Assembly: GCF_042651465.1 (NCBI RefSeq)
Contig: NZ_JBHSCZ010000002.1
Location: forward strand, 434,001 to 498,000
DNA from: Ferruginibacter yonginensis
GTDB lineage: Bacteria; Bacteroidota; Bacteroidia; Chitinophagales; Chitinophagaceae
Length of the DNA stretch: 64,000 nucleotides
Direction of reading: 5' to 3'
In this document: one piece after another, positions 27,394 to 35,297 of the stretch
How the letters are laid out: each line of letters starts with the position of its first letter
Position numbering within the stretch: position 1 is the first letter of the stretch
Notes under the pieces: model-generated
The model's database searches: none
Seen by the model: the letters and a program-made list of their open reading frames with translations, nothing else
What the model was told of the DNA's origin: nothing
Made by a program: the position numbers and the translations under genes

Positions 27394-28314
27394 ATGGCAC
27401 AGCAACAACAAACACCCATTGCCAATTCAACCAGTTTTGCGTTGGCAAGCAAAATGAAAGATTACTTTCAGCTCATAAAATTCACATTGAGTTTTATGGT
27501 GGTGTTTAGTACAGTGGTGAGTTATTTAATAGCGCCTTACGAGGCGGTGTATGCAAGGCATACTTTACTATCAGTTCTTTTACTTTTTGTAGCAGGTTTA
27601 TGTATTACAGGTTCAGCCAATACCATTAACCAAGCTTTGGAAAAAGACACAGATGCGATGATGAAACGCACCGCAACGAGGCCTATCGCTAGTGGTAGAA
27701 TGAGCGTTACTGAAGCATACACTTTTGCATTTATTACAGGTGCATTAGGTGTAGGTATGATGTGGTACTTTTTCAATTTCAATAGCGCCATGGTTGGCTT
27801 GGCTAGTTTGTTTATTTATGGGTTTATTTATACGCCTTTAAAAAAAGTAAACTCCATTGCTGTGTTGGTAGGTGCTTTACCTGGCGCTTTACCTTGCTTA
27901 ATTGGTTGGGTAGCTGCTACTGATAATTTTAGTGTGGGTGGCTGGGTGTTATTTGGTATTCAGTTTTTATGGCAGTTCCCTCATTTTTGGGCCATTGCAT
28001 GGTTAGCGCATGAAGATTACAGTAAAGCTGGTTTTAAATTACTACCCAGTGATAAAGGACCTACAAAATTTACCGCTGTGCAAACAATTATGTACAGTGC
28101 CATGATGATTCCTATAGGAGTGTTACCCTATTATTTTCACATGTGTGGTTTGGTAAGTATGTGGATTGTGTTAGCTTGTAATGTTTGGATGGTATTGATG
28201 AGTATAGTGTTGTTTTTGAAAATGGACAAACCATCTGCCAGAAAAGTAATGTTTAGTTCTTATTTCTATTTGATGATTGTTTTTTTGAGCCTATGGGCTG
28301 ATAAAATCAAATAG
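27394..28314 (+). CDS. ctaB: Protoheme IX farnesyltransferase
   Basis: A 306-residue UbiA-family membrane enzyme with about nine hydrophobic spans. It makes heme O, a precursor of heme A for the oxidase. The prenyl-diphosphate-binding segment NTINQALEKDTDAMMKRT contains Asn79, Asp85 and Asp87, followed by RPIASGRM. It lies directly after coxA, so it is expressed with the oxidase it serves. Confidence 0.95.
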   Translation: MAQQQQTPIANSTSFALASKMKDYFQLIKFTLSFMVVFSTVVSYLIAPYEAVYARHTLLSVLLLFVAGLCITGSANTINQALEKDTDAMMKRTATRPIASGRMSVTEAYTFAFITGALGVGMMWYFFNFNSAMVGLASLFIYGFIYTPLKKVNSIAVLVGALPGALPCLIGWVAATDNFSVGGWVLFGIQFLWQFPHFWAIAWLAHEDYSKAGFKLLPSDKGPTKFTAVQTIMYSAMMIPIGVLPYYFHMCGLVSMWIVLACNVWMVLMSIVLFLKMDKPSARKVMFSSYFYLMIVFLSLWADKIK

Positions 28315-28348
28315 ATGATATTTTATAATTAGTTAGTGCTGTTAAGCT

Positions 28349-28918
28349 ATGAATACCGTGGTAATGGAAAAGAAACGATCAAAAATACATCCGCATAAGT
28401 TTACCTTGTGGGTGGGTATTGCAAGTATTTTAATGATGTTTGCCGGTTTAACCAGTGCTTACATTGTTAAGCGCAACCAAGCCAATTGGCAATCGTTCAA
28501 TTTGCCTGTTGCCTTTTGGTATAGTACAGCAGTAATGGTAGCAAGTAGCGCTACATTAATGTTGGCATTGAAAGCATTTAAGGAAAGGGCTATGAGCAAA
28601 TACCGCTCATTAATGGCTGCGACTTTGGTTTTGGGTGTTGCTTTTATTGCATTACAGGTAATTGGGTTTCAACAGTTGTGGAAAATTGGTATAACGTTAC
28701 AAGCCAATGTTTCTTACTCGTTCTTATACATTATTGTTGGTTTACATGCGTTGCACGTTATTGGAGGTGTTATTGCCTTAATAGTGATGAGTTTGCAAGC
28801 ATTTAGAACCAGTGTGAGGAGTTATAGTGTAGTGCCAGTTGAGTTAATGAGTACGTATTGGCATTTTGTGGATATATTGTGGTTGTATTTATTAGTGTTT
28901 TTGTTGATGATTCGATAA
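28349..28918 (+). CDS. Short cytochrome c oxidase subunit III-like protein
   Basis: A 189-residue membrane protein with five hydrophobic segments. It has the subunit III signature: SAYIVKRNQANW near residue 38, and YWHFVDILWLYLLVFLL at the C-terminus. It is shorter than the next gene product and lacks its His-rich insert. Such pairs of subunit III-like genes are common in Bacteroidota oxidase operons. Whether both join one oxidase is not known from sequence. Confidence 0.85.
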   Translation: MNTVVMEKKRSKIHPHKFTLWVGIASILMMFAGLTSAYIVKRNQANWQSFNLPVAFWYSTAVMVASSATLMLALKAFKERAMSKYRSLMAATLVLGVAFIALQVIGFQQLWKIGITLQANVSYSFLYIIVGLHALHVIGGVIALIVMSLQAFRTSVRSYSVVPVELMSTYWHFVDILWLYLLVFLLMIR

Positions 28919-28974
28919 AAGCCTCAAAAAAGCGTTTTATTTAAGTTTTATATTTATTCGGAAATCAGAATTTT

Positions 28975-29862
28975 ATGTCTACAACAGCTATACCGGCAGG
29001 TACAAAATGGTGGAGTGGTGGTAAAAGCCCATTCAACGCCAGTTATGGAAAAGTAATGATGTGGTACTTTTTAATGAGTGATGCTTTCACTTTTGGGGCA
29101 TTTCTTATTAGTTATGGTACCATTCGTTTTAGTGTGAACGATTGGGCAGATCCTAACAAGGTCTTCAACTCTTTCCCATTTGCTGGTCATGCCAATTTAC
29201 CGCTTGCATTTGTGAGTTTAATGACGTTTATCCTCATCTTCAGTTCTGTAACCATGGTATTAGCCGTTCACGAAGGGCACCATATGAACAGAAAAGGTGT
29301 TGAAAAATACATGATTTTAACCATTTTAGGTGGTTTGGCCTTTTTAGGTTGTCAAGCTTGGGAGTGGACGCATTTATTAACAGGCGAACATGTGGCATTG
29401 TTAAATGATGGTACTTTATCAATAATGCCTACCACAGCAAGTGCAAACCCTTGGGGTTTACCGCTTGATCACGAAGCCATGATAGCGGCTTTACAAAAAA
29501 CACCTCATGAGCAATTGGTAAAAATTGCCGCAACGGTTCACCACGGTGGCGCTGAAGCTGCTCATGTTGCAGGTGCACATGCGGTATCGCATAATGATTT
29601 GGTAAATCAAATTGCAAATTCTGGCATCCATATCAACCATGTTGGTCGCCCTGCATTTGGTAGCTACTTCTTTGGTATTACAGGTTTCCACGGTTTCCAC
29701 GTATTGAGTGGTGTTGTTATTAATATTGTAATGTACATTAAAACCAAATTGGGTCATTTTGATCAAAGAGGTCATTATGAAATGATTGAAAAAGCAGGTT
29801 TATACTGGCACTTTGTGGATTTAGTATGGGTGTTTGTATTCTTGTGCTTCTATTTGGTATAA
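28975..29862 (+). CDS. coxC: Cytochrome c oxidase subunit III
   Basis: A 295-residue membrane protein. The N-terminus has MMWYFLMSDAFTFGAFLISY. The C-terminus ends in YWHFVDLVWVFVFLCFYLV, the classic subunit III end. Between about residues 138 and 220 there is an Ala/His-rich loop (HHGGAEAAHVAGAHAVSH) absent from short subunit III proteins. It stabilises subunit I during turnover. It lies between the short paralogue and the subunit IV gene. Confidence 0.94.
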   Translation: MSTTAIPAGTKWWSGGKSPFNASYGKVMMWYFLMSDAFTFGAFLISYGTIRFSVNDWADPNKVFNSFPFAGHANLPLAFVSLMTFILIFSSVTMVLAVHEGHHMNRKGVEKYMILTILGGLAFLGCQAWEWTHLLTGEHVALLNDGTLSIMPTTASANPWGLPLDHEAMIAALQKTPHEQLVKIAATVHHGGAEAAHVAGAHAVSHNDLVNQIANSGIHINHVGRPAFGSYFFGITGFHGFHVLSGVVINIVMYIKTKLGHFDQRGHYEMIEKAGLYWHFVDLVWVFVFLCFYLV

Positions 29863-29914
29863 TTTATATTCCCACTATATAAAACGTTTTTGAATTCTAA
29901 AAAATAATATTATT

Positions 29915-30337
29915 ATGAGTCAACATACTATCTCACCAGAAATTTCTCACCCTCCAGTACACTCTGAAGGCACTGGTAGAATTTGGAAAGTATTTTGGGT
30001 ATTATCAGCTTTAACAATTGTAGAACTTGCGTTGGGTTACTTTTTATATGCAAAGGCAGATTCAATGTCGCATGTAGCTGTATTAAGTACTAAAATCGTT
30101 ATTGGTGTATTAACGGTATTAAAGGCGTATTATATTGTTTCAGTTTTCATGCACTTAGGTGATGAAATTAGAAACATGATTATGACGATTACTGTGCCAT
30201 TGGTGTTATTTATTTGGTTTATTATCGCCTTTTTGTGGGATGGTAATAGCTGGAAAAATTTAAGAAATACCAATGCTGGTAGTAGACCAAGTATTGAAAA
30301 AGTACAAACGCCGGTAAAACAAGGCGCTAAGGATTAA
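29915..30337 (+). CDS. Cytochrome c oxidase subunit IV family protein
   Basis: A 140-residue protein with three hydrophobic helices (about residues 26-46, 55-78 and 87-107). The short Pro/His-containing N-terminus and the VFMHLGDEIRNMIMTIT linker fit the prokaryotic Cox4 family (COX4-like). It is a non-catalytic oxidase subunit. It is the last structural gene before a terminator. Confidence 0.88.
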   Translation: MSQHTISPEISHPPVHSEGTGRIWKVFWVLSALTIVELALGYFLYAKADSMSHVAVLSTKIVIGVLTVLKAYYIVSVFMHLGDEIRNMIMTITVPLVLFIWFIIAFLWDGNSWKNLRNTNAGSRPSIEKVQTPVKQGAKD

Positions 30338-30360
30338 TTTTCTAATTAAGAAAAATATTG

Positions 30361-30390
30361 AACCACCACCTTTTTAGGGGTGGTTTTTTT
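30361..30390 (+). terminator. Rho-independent terminator after oxidase subunit IV
   Basis: AACCACC (30361-30367) pairs with GGTGGTT (30379-30385), followed by a run of T residues to 30390. It marks the end of the complex III/oxidase transcript and is followed by a new promoter for the SCO gene. Confidence 0.85.
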
Positions 30391-30423
30391 ATGATTTAAA
30401 CATATTTAAACAGCCGCAGCGGT

Positions 30424-30431
30424 TATCTTTG
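30424..30431 (+). promoter_or_regulatory. Promoter -7 element for the SCO/DUF420 genes
   Basis: TATCTTTG matches TAnnTTTG exactly and lies between the terminator and the GTG start at 30472. Consensus spacing gives a leader of about 37 bases. No clear -33 element was found. Confidence 0.55.
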
Positions 30432-30471
30432 CAGCGTAATACTGCACAAGTGTTACATAAAAATTTAAGCA

Positions 30472-31260
30472 GTGAATAAAAAAGGATTTCTGGCACTTTT
30501 ACTAGCGATTATGTTACCGTTAACCGGTTATTGGTTGGTAAAATTTTACAGTAGCGATGCTGTGCATATGCCACATAAGTACTTTTATGATAGTGTAAAC
30601 ACCGTCACTAAAAATGGTAAAATAATAAATGATACCGTTTGGCATCAATTGCGTAACATTCAATTTACCAATCAATTAGGTAAAAAAGTATCGTTAGATG
30701 ATTTGAAAGGGAAAATATTGGTCGTGGATTTCTTCTTTACATCTTGCCCGAGTATTTGTCCTGGCTTGGCTCGTAATATGAAACGACTACAAAATTCGTA
30801 TACCAAAAACGATACGATTGTACAATTTTTATCAATTAGCATCGACCCAACAAGAGACAGTGTGCCTAAATTAAGGGCATTTGCTGATAAGTACAACGCC
30901 AACCATGATAGTTGGTGGTTTGTAACAGGCGATAAAGCTGATATTTATGATTTTGCCATTAAAGAAATGAAGGCAAGCATTGCCGATGTGGGTGCAGATA
31001 CGGCCTTTCCTCATACAGAAAATTTCTTTTTGGTTGATACCAATAGGGTCATACGAGGGTGGTACAATGGTTTTGATACCGTAAAATTGGCCCAGTTGGC
31101 GAAAGATATACCAACCATTATGTTGGAACGGAATCGTAAATCACCTTCTGTTTTTAGAGATTTTATACCCATTTTACCAGTAATATTCGTTGGCATAGGT
31201 ATCATTATGTTGGTAATGGGCTTATTAAACCGCAATAGAAAATTAAAAAAACCATATTAA
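30472..31260 (+). CDS. SCO1/SenC family copper chaperone
   Basis: A 262-residue protein with an N-terminal signal anchor (about residues 5-25), a thioredoxin-fold domain and a C-terminal membrane helix. Copper ligands are Cys92 and Cys96 in FFTSCPSICPGL and His181 in FPHTENFF. SCO proteins deliver copper to the CuA site of subunit II. The start is GTG at 30472; the first residues MNKKGFLALLLAIM form a good anchor. Its stop overlaps the next start (TAATG). Confidence 0.92.
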   Translation: MNKKGFLALLLAIMLPLTGYWLVKFYSSDAVHMPHKYFYDSVNTVTKNGKIINDTVWHQLRNIQFTNQLGKKVSLDDLKGKILVVDFFFTSCPSICPGLARNMKRLQNSYTKNDTIVQFLSISIDPTRDSVPKLRAFADKYNANHDSWWFVTGDKADIYDFAIKEMKASIADVGADTAFPHTENFFLVDTNRVIRGWYNGFDTVKLAQLAKDIPTIMLERNRKSPSVFRDFIPILPVIFVGIGIIMLVMGLLNRNRKLKKPY

Positions 31261-31844
31261 TGTTACAACCATCACTTGTAAAAAACGATAAAAAGGCCCA
31301 ACAGCTTATTTGGGCCGTATCAATTGTTGTATTTGCGGCAGTTGTATTTTTAAGTAAGTACAAACTAGAAGTTGATTTACCATTTAACGTGCATATTTTC
31401 GCAACAGTTAATGCCATAATTAATTCGCTGGTGGCTGTATTGTTACTTGCAGGATTGTTTACTGCAAAATCACACAATTATGCTGTGCATAAAAAGATCA
31501 TGTTGGCAGCCATAGCATTATCTGTATTATTTTTATTAAGTTATATAGCCCACCACTTATTGGCAGGCGACACAAAATATGGTGATATTGACCATAACGG
31601 TATATTAACCATTGATGAAAAAGCACAAGCAGGTACTATAAGAATCGTATATTATTTACTATTGTTAACACATATACCTTTAGCTGCAATTATTTTACCT
31701 TTTATATTATTTACAGCTTACAGGGCATTAACTGGTGAGTATGAAAAACATAAAAAACTGGTACGAATTACCTGGCCGGTATGGTTTTTTGTAGCCGTAA
31801 GTGGTGTAGTGGTATACTTAATGATATCACCCTATTATAACTAA
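31260..31844 (+). CDS. DUF420 membrane protein, oxidase assembly
   Basis: A 194-residue protein with five hydrophobic segments. Conserved histidines include those in FNVHIFATVNA, NYAVHKKIM and SYIAHHLL, the DUF420 pattern. DUF420 proteins (CtaM in Firmicutes) are needed for assembly of heme-copper oxidases. The start shares a base with the SCO stop, so the two are coupled. Confidence 0.88.
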   Translation: MLQPSLVKNDKKAQQLIWAVSIVVFAAVVFLSKYKLEVDLPFNVHIFATVNAIINSLVAVLLLAGLFTAKSHNYAVHKKIMLAAIALSVLFLLSYIAHHLLAGDTKYGDIDHNGILTIDEKAQAGTIRIVYYLLLLTHIPLAAIILPFILFTAYRALTGEYEKHKKLVRITWPVWFFVAVSGVVVYLMISPYYN

Positions 31845-31846
31845 AC

Positions 31847-32569
31847 CTACTCTTCAGTTACAATAGCTTTTTCAACTGCAATTTTATTTTTACCTAAGTG
31901 TGTTATTTGTACGGGTATTATTGTACCAATAGCAATATTATCTTCAAAAGGCAGTTTTGCTTGTATATCATCAACAATTGTTACATAAATACTGTGTGGT
32001 GTTATTTTAACAACTGGCGCTTCTACAATGGTTTTTGATTTGAATAATTTTACAGTTGTTTCAAACGCAGGTATGTATTTGTTATTAAATAATGAAGCGG
32101 TAATTTTTTCTTTTTTGTGCAGGTTTTCAAGCGAAAAAAATACTTGTTCGTTTAATTCATTTTCAGCTGGTTTTATTTGCCAGTTTGAAAATGGTACAGG
32201 AAAAAACAAATAGCTGTCAATTTCTTTTACAAAGTATTGGTCATCTACCATTTTCAAATAACCAATAAATTTATTTTGAATGGTTGCTTTGTTAACCAAA
32301 ACATCCAAAGCATTGTTGTATAAAAATTCGAGCTGGGTGGCAACCATTCTATCGCCTCTGTCAGATAATTTTACAATAAAACTCACAACATCGCCCATCA
32401 TAAAATGATGTACTTTTTTGATAACACCTTTCGCTTTTAATTGTTTTTGAATAGCTTCATCTATCGATGCCCTTACAGTTTTCTTCTTATTTCCTTCTTC
32501 ATAATCAATCATGGCATATTTTTTTTCATGATTAATGAAAGAGATGGTTCCCTGCGTAAGTTGACTCAT
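31847..32569 (-). CDS. Uncharacterised protein with cold-shock/S1-like ends
   Basis: A 240-residue soluble protein. The first 35 residues (QGTISFINHEKKYAMIDYE and on) resemble a cold-shock OB fold. The last 60 residues (PVVKITPHSIYVTIVDDIQ and on) resemble an S1-like OB domain. That would suggest nucleic-acid binding, but the match is only by eye. It converges on the DUF420 gene with 2 bases between them. No homologue name is recognised. Confidence 0.6.
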   Translation of the reverse strand: MSQLTQGTISFINHEKKYAMIDYEEGNKKKTVRASIDEAIQKQLKAKGVIKKVHHFMMGDVVSFIVKLSDRGDRMVATQLEFLYNNALDVLVNKATIQNKFIGYLKMVDDQYFVKEIDSYLFFPVPFSNWQIKPAENELNEQVFFSLENLHKKEKITASLFNNKYIPAFETTVKLFKSKTIVEAPVVKITPHSIYVTIVDDIQAKLPFEDNIAIGTIIPVQITHLGKNKIAVEKAIVTEE

Positions 32570-32600
32570 AAATTGATATTTTTATTTGAAAGATGGTTAA

Positions 32601-32984
32601 TTAAAGGCCTAAAACTATCGAAGGATCCCAAAAATGTTGATTGAAATCTACAATTACATCATCTTTCACTATAATTTTTTCTTTTTCTAATAATTCTTTC
32701 ATTAATGTAGGTGTGGCAAAATGGTGTTTGCCAGTGAGCATGCCATTTCTATTTACTACACGGTGTGCTGGTACTTTTGGGTGTTGTTGGTGTGCTGCGT
32801 TCATAGCCCAACCCACCATTCTTGCAGAAAGTTTTGTACCTAAGTAAGCCGCAATTGCACCATAAGTGGTTACTCGGCCTTTGGGTATTTGTCTTACAAC
32901 GGCATACACATCTTCAAAAAAAGTAAAGCTGTCTTTTTTTGAAGATACTGCTTTTAATTGTTTATCGGCTTGTTTATTCGGCAT
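32601..32984 (-). CDS. Alkyltransferase-like (ATL) protein, MGMT family without active cysteine
   Basis: A 127-residue protein with the C-terminal fold of O6-alkylguanine-DNA alkyltransferase: PKGRVTTYGAIAAYLG, then SARMVGWAMN with the helix-turn-helix Arg55. The active-site motif PCHRV is here PAHRV, with Ala73 in place of the reactive Cys. ATL proteins bind alkylated guanine without repairing it and flag it for nucleotide excision repair. It is in a minus-strand row with DUF5522 and trmB. Confidence 0.9.
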   Translation of the reverse strand: MPNKQADKQLKAVSSKKDSFTFFEDVYAVVRQIPKGRVTTYGAIAAYLGTKLSARMVGWAMNAAHQQHPKVPAHRVVNRNGMLTGKHHFATPTLMKELLEKEKIIVKDDVIVDFNQHFWDPSIVLGL

Positions 32985-32993
32985 ATTATATCA

Positions 32994-33209
32994 TTATGGA
33001 GTGTTTTCGTTGCCATATTTTAGTATAGGTGGTCGCTCCTTTAATAATTGCGATTTATGTGGTTCCGCAACGTTTTCATATAAATAAGGACAATGTGTAC
33101 ACCCTTTGCCACAGCAACGACCTCTTTTTAAATGATAAGTTGAGGTTAACACCACCAACCTTCGCTCATCATAGTAATAATCAATACCTTCTTTAAACTG
33201 TTGGCTCAT
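32994..33209 (-). CDS. Small cysteine-rich DUF5522 protein
   Basis: A 71-residue protein with the motif RCCGKGCTHCPY, four closely spaced cysteines that look like a metal site, preceded by GIDYYYDERRLVVLT and an H-L-K-R-G segment. This is the DUF5522 pattern of Bacteroidota. It overlaps the end of trmB by 17 bases, so it is translated from the same message. The function is unknown; a link to tRNA or DNA modification would only be inferred from the neighbours. Confidence 0.8.
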   Translation of the reverse strand: MSQQFKEGIDYYYDERRLVVLTSTYHLKRGRCCGKGCTHCPYLYENVAEPHKSQLLKERPPILKYGNENTP

Positions 33210-33912
33210 TTTCTTTCGCTGCTAATGCTATTAATTCAAGTTGAAGTGCTTCATCAATATTTTCAATTACTGGAGGAAGTTGAAATTTTAAATAATGTAT
33301 TTTTTTACTCTGGGCAATATCTAAACTTTCGTAATGGGTTTTAATTTTCAAGGCTTCAGAAATAGCAACGTTTTTATAAGCATCGTCCATGTCATTCAAT
33401 AAAATTAGCCCATATCTTTCGATAACTAGCTTGGTAAACTCATATAATTTAGGAGAATCTGTTTTTAAATGAATAACACCATCTTTCGGTAAAATTTGTT
33501 GGTATTGACGTAAAAAACGAGGGTGGGTCAATCTTTTTTTTGCTTTTGATACCCTCAGTTGAGGGTCTGGAAAAGTAATCCATATTTCATTTACCTCACC
33601 TTCTTTAAAATAATCTGCAATTTTTTCAATAGGTGTTCTTAAAAAAGCAGCATTATTGAGGGGCATTTCTAAAGCTTTTTTAGCACCAATGTACATACGG
33701 TTGCCTTTAATATCAACCCCAATAAAATTTTGATGTGGGTATAACTGGGCCAAACCAACGGTATATTCACCCCTACCGCAAGCTAATTCTAAAATAATGG
33801 GGTTATTGTTGTTAAAATGTGCATGCCATTGGCCTTGCATATTTGTGGGAAGCTCTAAAACATTTGAAAATGATTTAATTTGAGCAAATCGAAAAAGTTT
33901 TTTTTGTGCCAT
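33193..33912 (-). CDS. trmB: tRNA (guanine-N7-)-methyltransferase
   Basis: A 239-residue SAM-dependent enzyme that methylates G46 of tRNAs. The SAM site is ILELACGRGEYTVGLA, followed by NFIGVDIKGNRMYIGAKKA. The family motif EIWITFPDPQLRVSKAKKRL is complete. The ATG is preceded by a perfect TAnnTTTG element. It is the first gene of the trmB-DUF5522-ATL row. Confidence 0.95.
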   Translation of the reverse strand: MAQKKLFRFAQIKSFSNVLELPTNMQGQWHAHFNNNNPIILELACGRGEYTVGLAQLYPHQNFIGVDIKGNRMYIGAKKALEMPLNNAAFLRTPIEKIADYFKEGEVNEIWITFPDPQLRVSKAKKRLTHPRFLRQYQQILPKDGVIHLKTDSPKLYEFTKLVIERYGLILLNDMDDAYKNVAISEALKIKTHYESLDIAQSKKIHYLKFQLPPVIENIDEALQLELIALAAKENEPTV

Positions 33913-33917
33913 TGCTG

Positions 33918-33925
33918 CAAAGATA
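33918..33925 (-). promoter_or_regulatory. Promoter -7 element for trmB
   Basis: The minus strand reads TATCTTTG, ending 5 bases before the trmB ATG. Consensus spacing leaves a two-base leader, so the message would be practically leaderless. Confidence 0.5.
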
Positions 33926-33959
33926 AACGTTCATTATCATCAGTGTTAATAGCTGGCAT

Positions 33960-33987
33960 AAAAAAGCCCTTAACAAAGTAAGGGCTT
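33960..33987 (-). terminator. Rho-independent terminator of the structured RNA
   Basis: The arms AAGCCCTTA (33964-33972) and TAAGGGCTT (33979-33987) form a 9-bp stem with a 6-base loop. On the minus strand it is followed by a T-run, so it ends minus-strand transcription of the RNA gene upstream of trmB. Confidence 0.85.
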
Positions 33988-34182
33988 AAAGCTGTAGGGG
34001 GAGGGGTCGAACCTCCACGAGGCAGTTAGCTAAAGTACAAAGTTCGGTGGTCGACCCCGACCGCATTGCTGCGGCTCTATACTTCGTTTATCCTGTGATC
34101 CTCACCCTCGAGACAAGAGGGTATGTCTGCCAAAAATTTCATCACCCCACAGTATGTTCCGACCTTTATCGGCTGTTTGATG
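33964..34182 (-). ncRNA. Free-standing structured RNA of unassigned family with a tRNA-like T-arm
   Basis: No protein-coding frame fits this stretch, which is richer in GC than its surroundings and bounded by a perfect promoter element and a strong terminator. Pairings seen on the minus strand: a T-arm-like hairpin GGAGG-TTCGACC-CCTCC; an acceptor-like stem TGTGGGG with CCCTACA joining 34145-34151 and 33993-33999; GGCAG with CTGCC; ACCCTC with GAGGGT; AAGTATAGAG with CTTTGTACTT enclosing a GCAA-capped hairpin (CCGCA/TGCGG) and a second hairpin. A competing 5' hairpin uses CATCA/TGATG. It is not a normal tRNA (159 bases between acceptor halves, no D-arm), and I see no tmRNA tag, SRP or RNase P core motif. 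Confidence 0.65.
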
Positions 34183-34185
34183 ATA

Positions 34186-34193
34186 CAAAGATA
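34186..34193 (-). promoter_or_regulatory. Promoter -7 element of the structured RNA
   Basis: The minus strand reads TATCTTTG, an exact TAnnTTTG match. Consensus spacing puts the RNA 5' end near 34182. The nearest downstream gene, trmB, has its own element, which supports an independent RNA transcript. Confidence 0.55.
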
Positions 34194-34264
34194 AGGTAAA
34201 CTCTATTTCGTTGAATATATTTTAAGCTTTATTTTGAAAATATAGATGTTGTTTAAATATTTTG

Positions 34265-34272
34265 TATATTTG
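34265..34272 (+). promoter_or_regulatory. Promoter -7 element for the Lrp-type regulator
   Basis: TATATTTG matches TAnnTTTG exactly. It lies 28 bases before the ATG at 34301 and overlaps the apparent upstream extension of the frame, which supports the later start. Confidence 0.5.
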
Positions 34273-34300
34273 GTTTACAAAAATTAAAATCACTGCTTAT

Positions 34301-34774
34301 ATGAGTGTAAAATTAAATACGGATAAATTAGATTTACAAATTATCAACGCCATGATGAATGATGCAGAAATTTCTTATGCAGAATTAGGCAAGAAATTGT
34401 TTGTAAGTGCAGGTACTATTCATGTGCGTATAAAGAAGCTGCAAGAAATGAATATTATTTCAGGTACCCGTATGAATGTAAATGTAAAGTTATTGGGTTA
34501 CGACTGTACCGCTTTTGTTGGTATTTATTTAGAAAAGAGTTCGTTGTATGATGTTGTGGCAAAGGAACTAAAGAAAATACCCGAAATTGTTCGTTTGAAC
34601 TACATTACCGGTAGTTATAGTATGTTTTTAGAGGTCGTTTGTAAAGATATTGCCCAGTTACGCCGAGTATTGCACGATGAGCTGCAAAAAATTAAAGGGA
34701 TTGAAAGAACCGAAACCTTTATATCGTTAGAAGAAGGCTTTAGTAGAACCTTAGTGGTGGTTGATCCTGAATAA
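34301..34774 (+). CDS. Lrp/AsnC family transcriptional regulator
   Basis: A 157-residue protein. The N-terminal winged helix-turn-helix spans about residues 8-55 (LDLQIINAMMNDAEISYAEL, then SAGTIHVRIKKLQEMNII). The C-terminal RAM ligand domain covers about 65-150 (GYDCTAFVGIYLEKSS, then ITGSYSMFLEVVCKD). Lrp-type proteins sense amino acids and bind DNA as octamers. The frame is open upstream to a TTG at 34262, inside the promoter, so the ATG at 34301 was chosen. The target genes are unknown; the divergent RNA gene is a possible one. Confidence 0.92.
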   Translation: MSVKLNTDKLDLQIINAMMNDAEISYAELGKKLFVSAGTIHVRIKKLQEMNIISGTRMNVNVKLLGYDCTAFVGIYLEKSSLYDVVAKELKKIPEIVRLNYITGSYSMFLEVVCKDIAQLRRVLHDELQKIKGIERTETFISLEEGFSRTLVVVDPE

Positions 34775-34777
34775 ATA

Positions 34778-35038
34778 TTAATAAACTTCTCTATTCAAAT
34801 ATTCTTTTAGCGCCGCTTGGTATACAGATTTGCTGTCGCCGTACCTTTTTACGTAATCTAGGCGTAAGATGGGATTGCTGTTTATTGTTTTAGCATAAGC
34901 AACGGCTTCTGCAAAACGACTTCTTTTACCCAATTGTGAATCACTTGGCACCACATTACTCATATCTGGATACTTGCTAATAACGGTTTTATCACCGTAT
35001 TGCTTAATAACGATATCTCCTACCTTCGATTTTTGCAT
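34778..35038 (-). CDS. Small conserved hypothetical protein
   Basis: An 86-residue soluble protein. It has a GDIVIKQYGDKTVISKYPDM start and an RSRFAEAVAYAKTI helix, a layout I associate with small uncharacterised Bacteroidota proteins. It has no signal peptide, cysteine cluster or catalytic motif. It converges on the Lrp gene with 3 bases between the stops. The function is unknown. Confidence 0.6.
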   Translation of the reverse strand: MQKSKVGDIVIKQYGDKTVISKYPDMSNVVPSDSQLGKRSRFAEAVAYAKTINSNPILRLDYVKRYGDSKSVYQAALKEYLNREVY

Positions 35039-35259
35039 ACCTGTTTTACAATTATTACAAAATTATTGTATAAAGTATATAGGTTGATAGCTTTCCATCC
35101 TTCGTTATGCACAATTTGTTCATGCTGTTTTCAATCAATTAATCAATACATCTTATGATATTTTTTGGTTTATGTAAACACACCATCAATTTTTTAATAA
35201 TAAATCTTCACCAAATTGTTATCAAATTGTAACAGTGCCATTTCGCATGAGGTATCTAA

Positions 35260-35267
35260 TAATTTTG
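35260..35267 (+). promoter_or_regulatory. Promoter -7 element for the large T9SS protein
   Basis: TAATTTTG matches TAnnTTTG exactly, 30 bases before the ATG at 35298. It lies within the apparent upstream extension of the frame (open from a start at 35235), which argues for the later start. Confidence 0.5.
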
Positions 35268-35297
35268 ACTTCCATCAGTCAAAAATTAATTCATTAC

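Noticed and set aside
33993..34151. A tRNA gene, suggested by the perfect T-arm and acceptor-like pairing
   Set aside because: The two acceptor strands enclose 159 bases, there is no D-arm, and the anticodon-like loop lacks a purine at position 37. It is reported as an unassigned structured RNA instead.
33964..34182. tmRNA, SRP RNA, RNase P RNA or 6S RNA
   Set aside because: It is too short for tmRNA and has no tag frame; the GGUCAGG/GGAAG SRP core and the RNase P core segments are missing; it folds as several hairpins, not a 6S-like rod.
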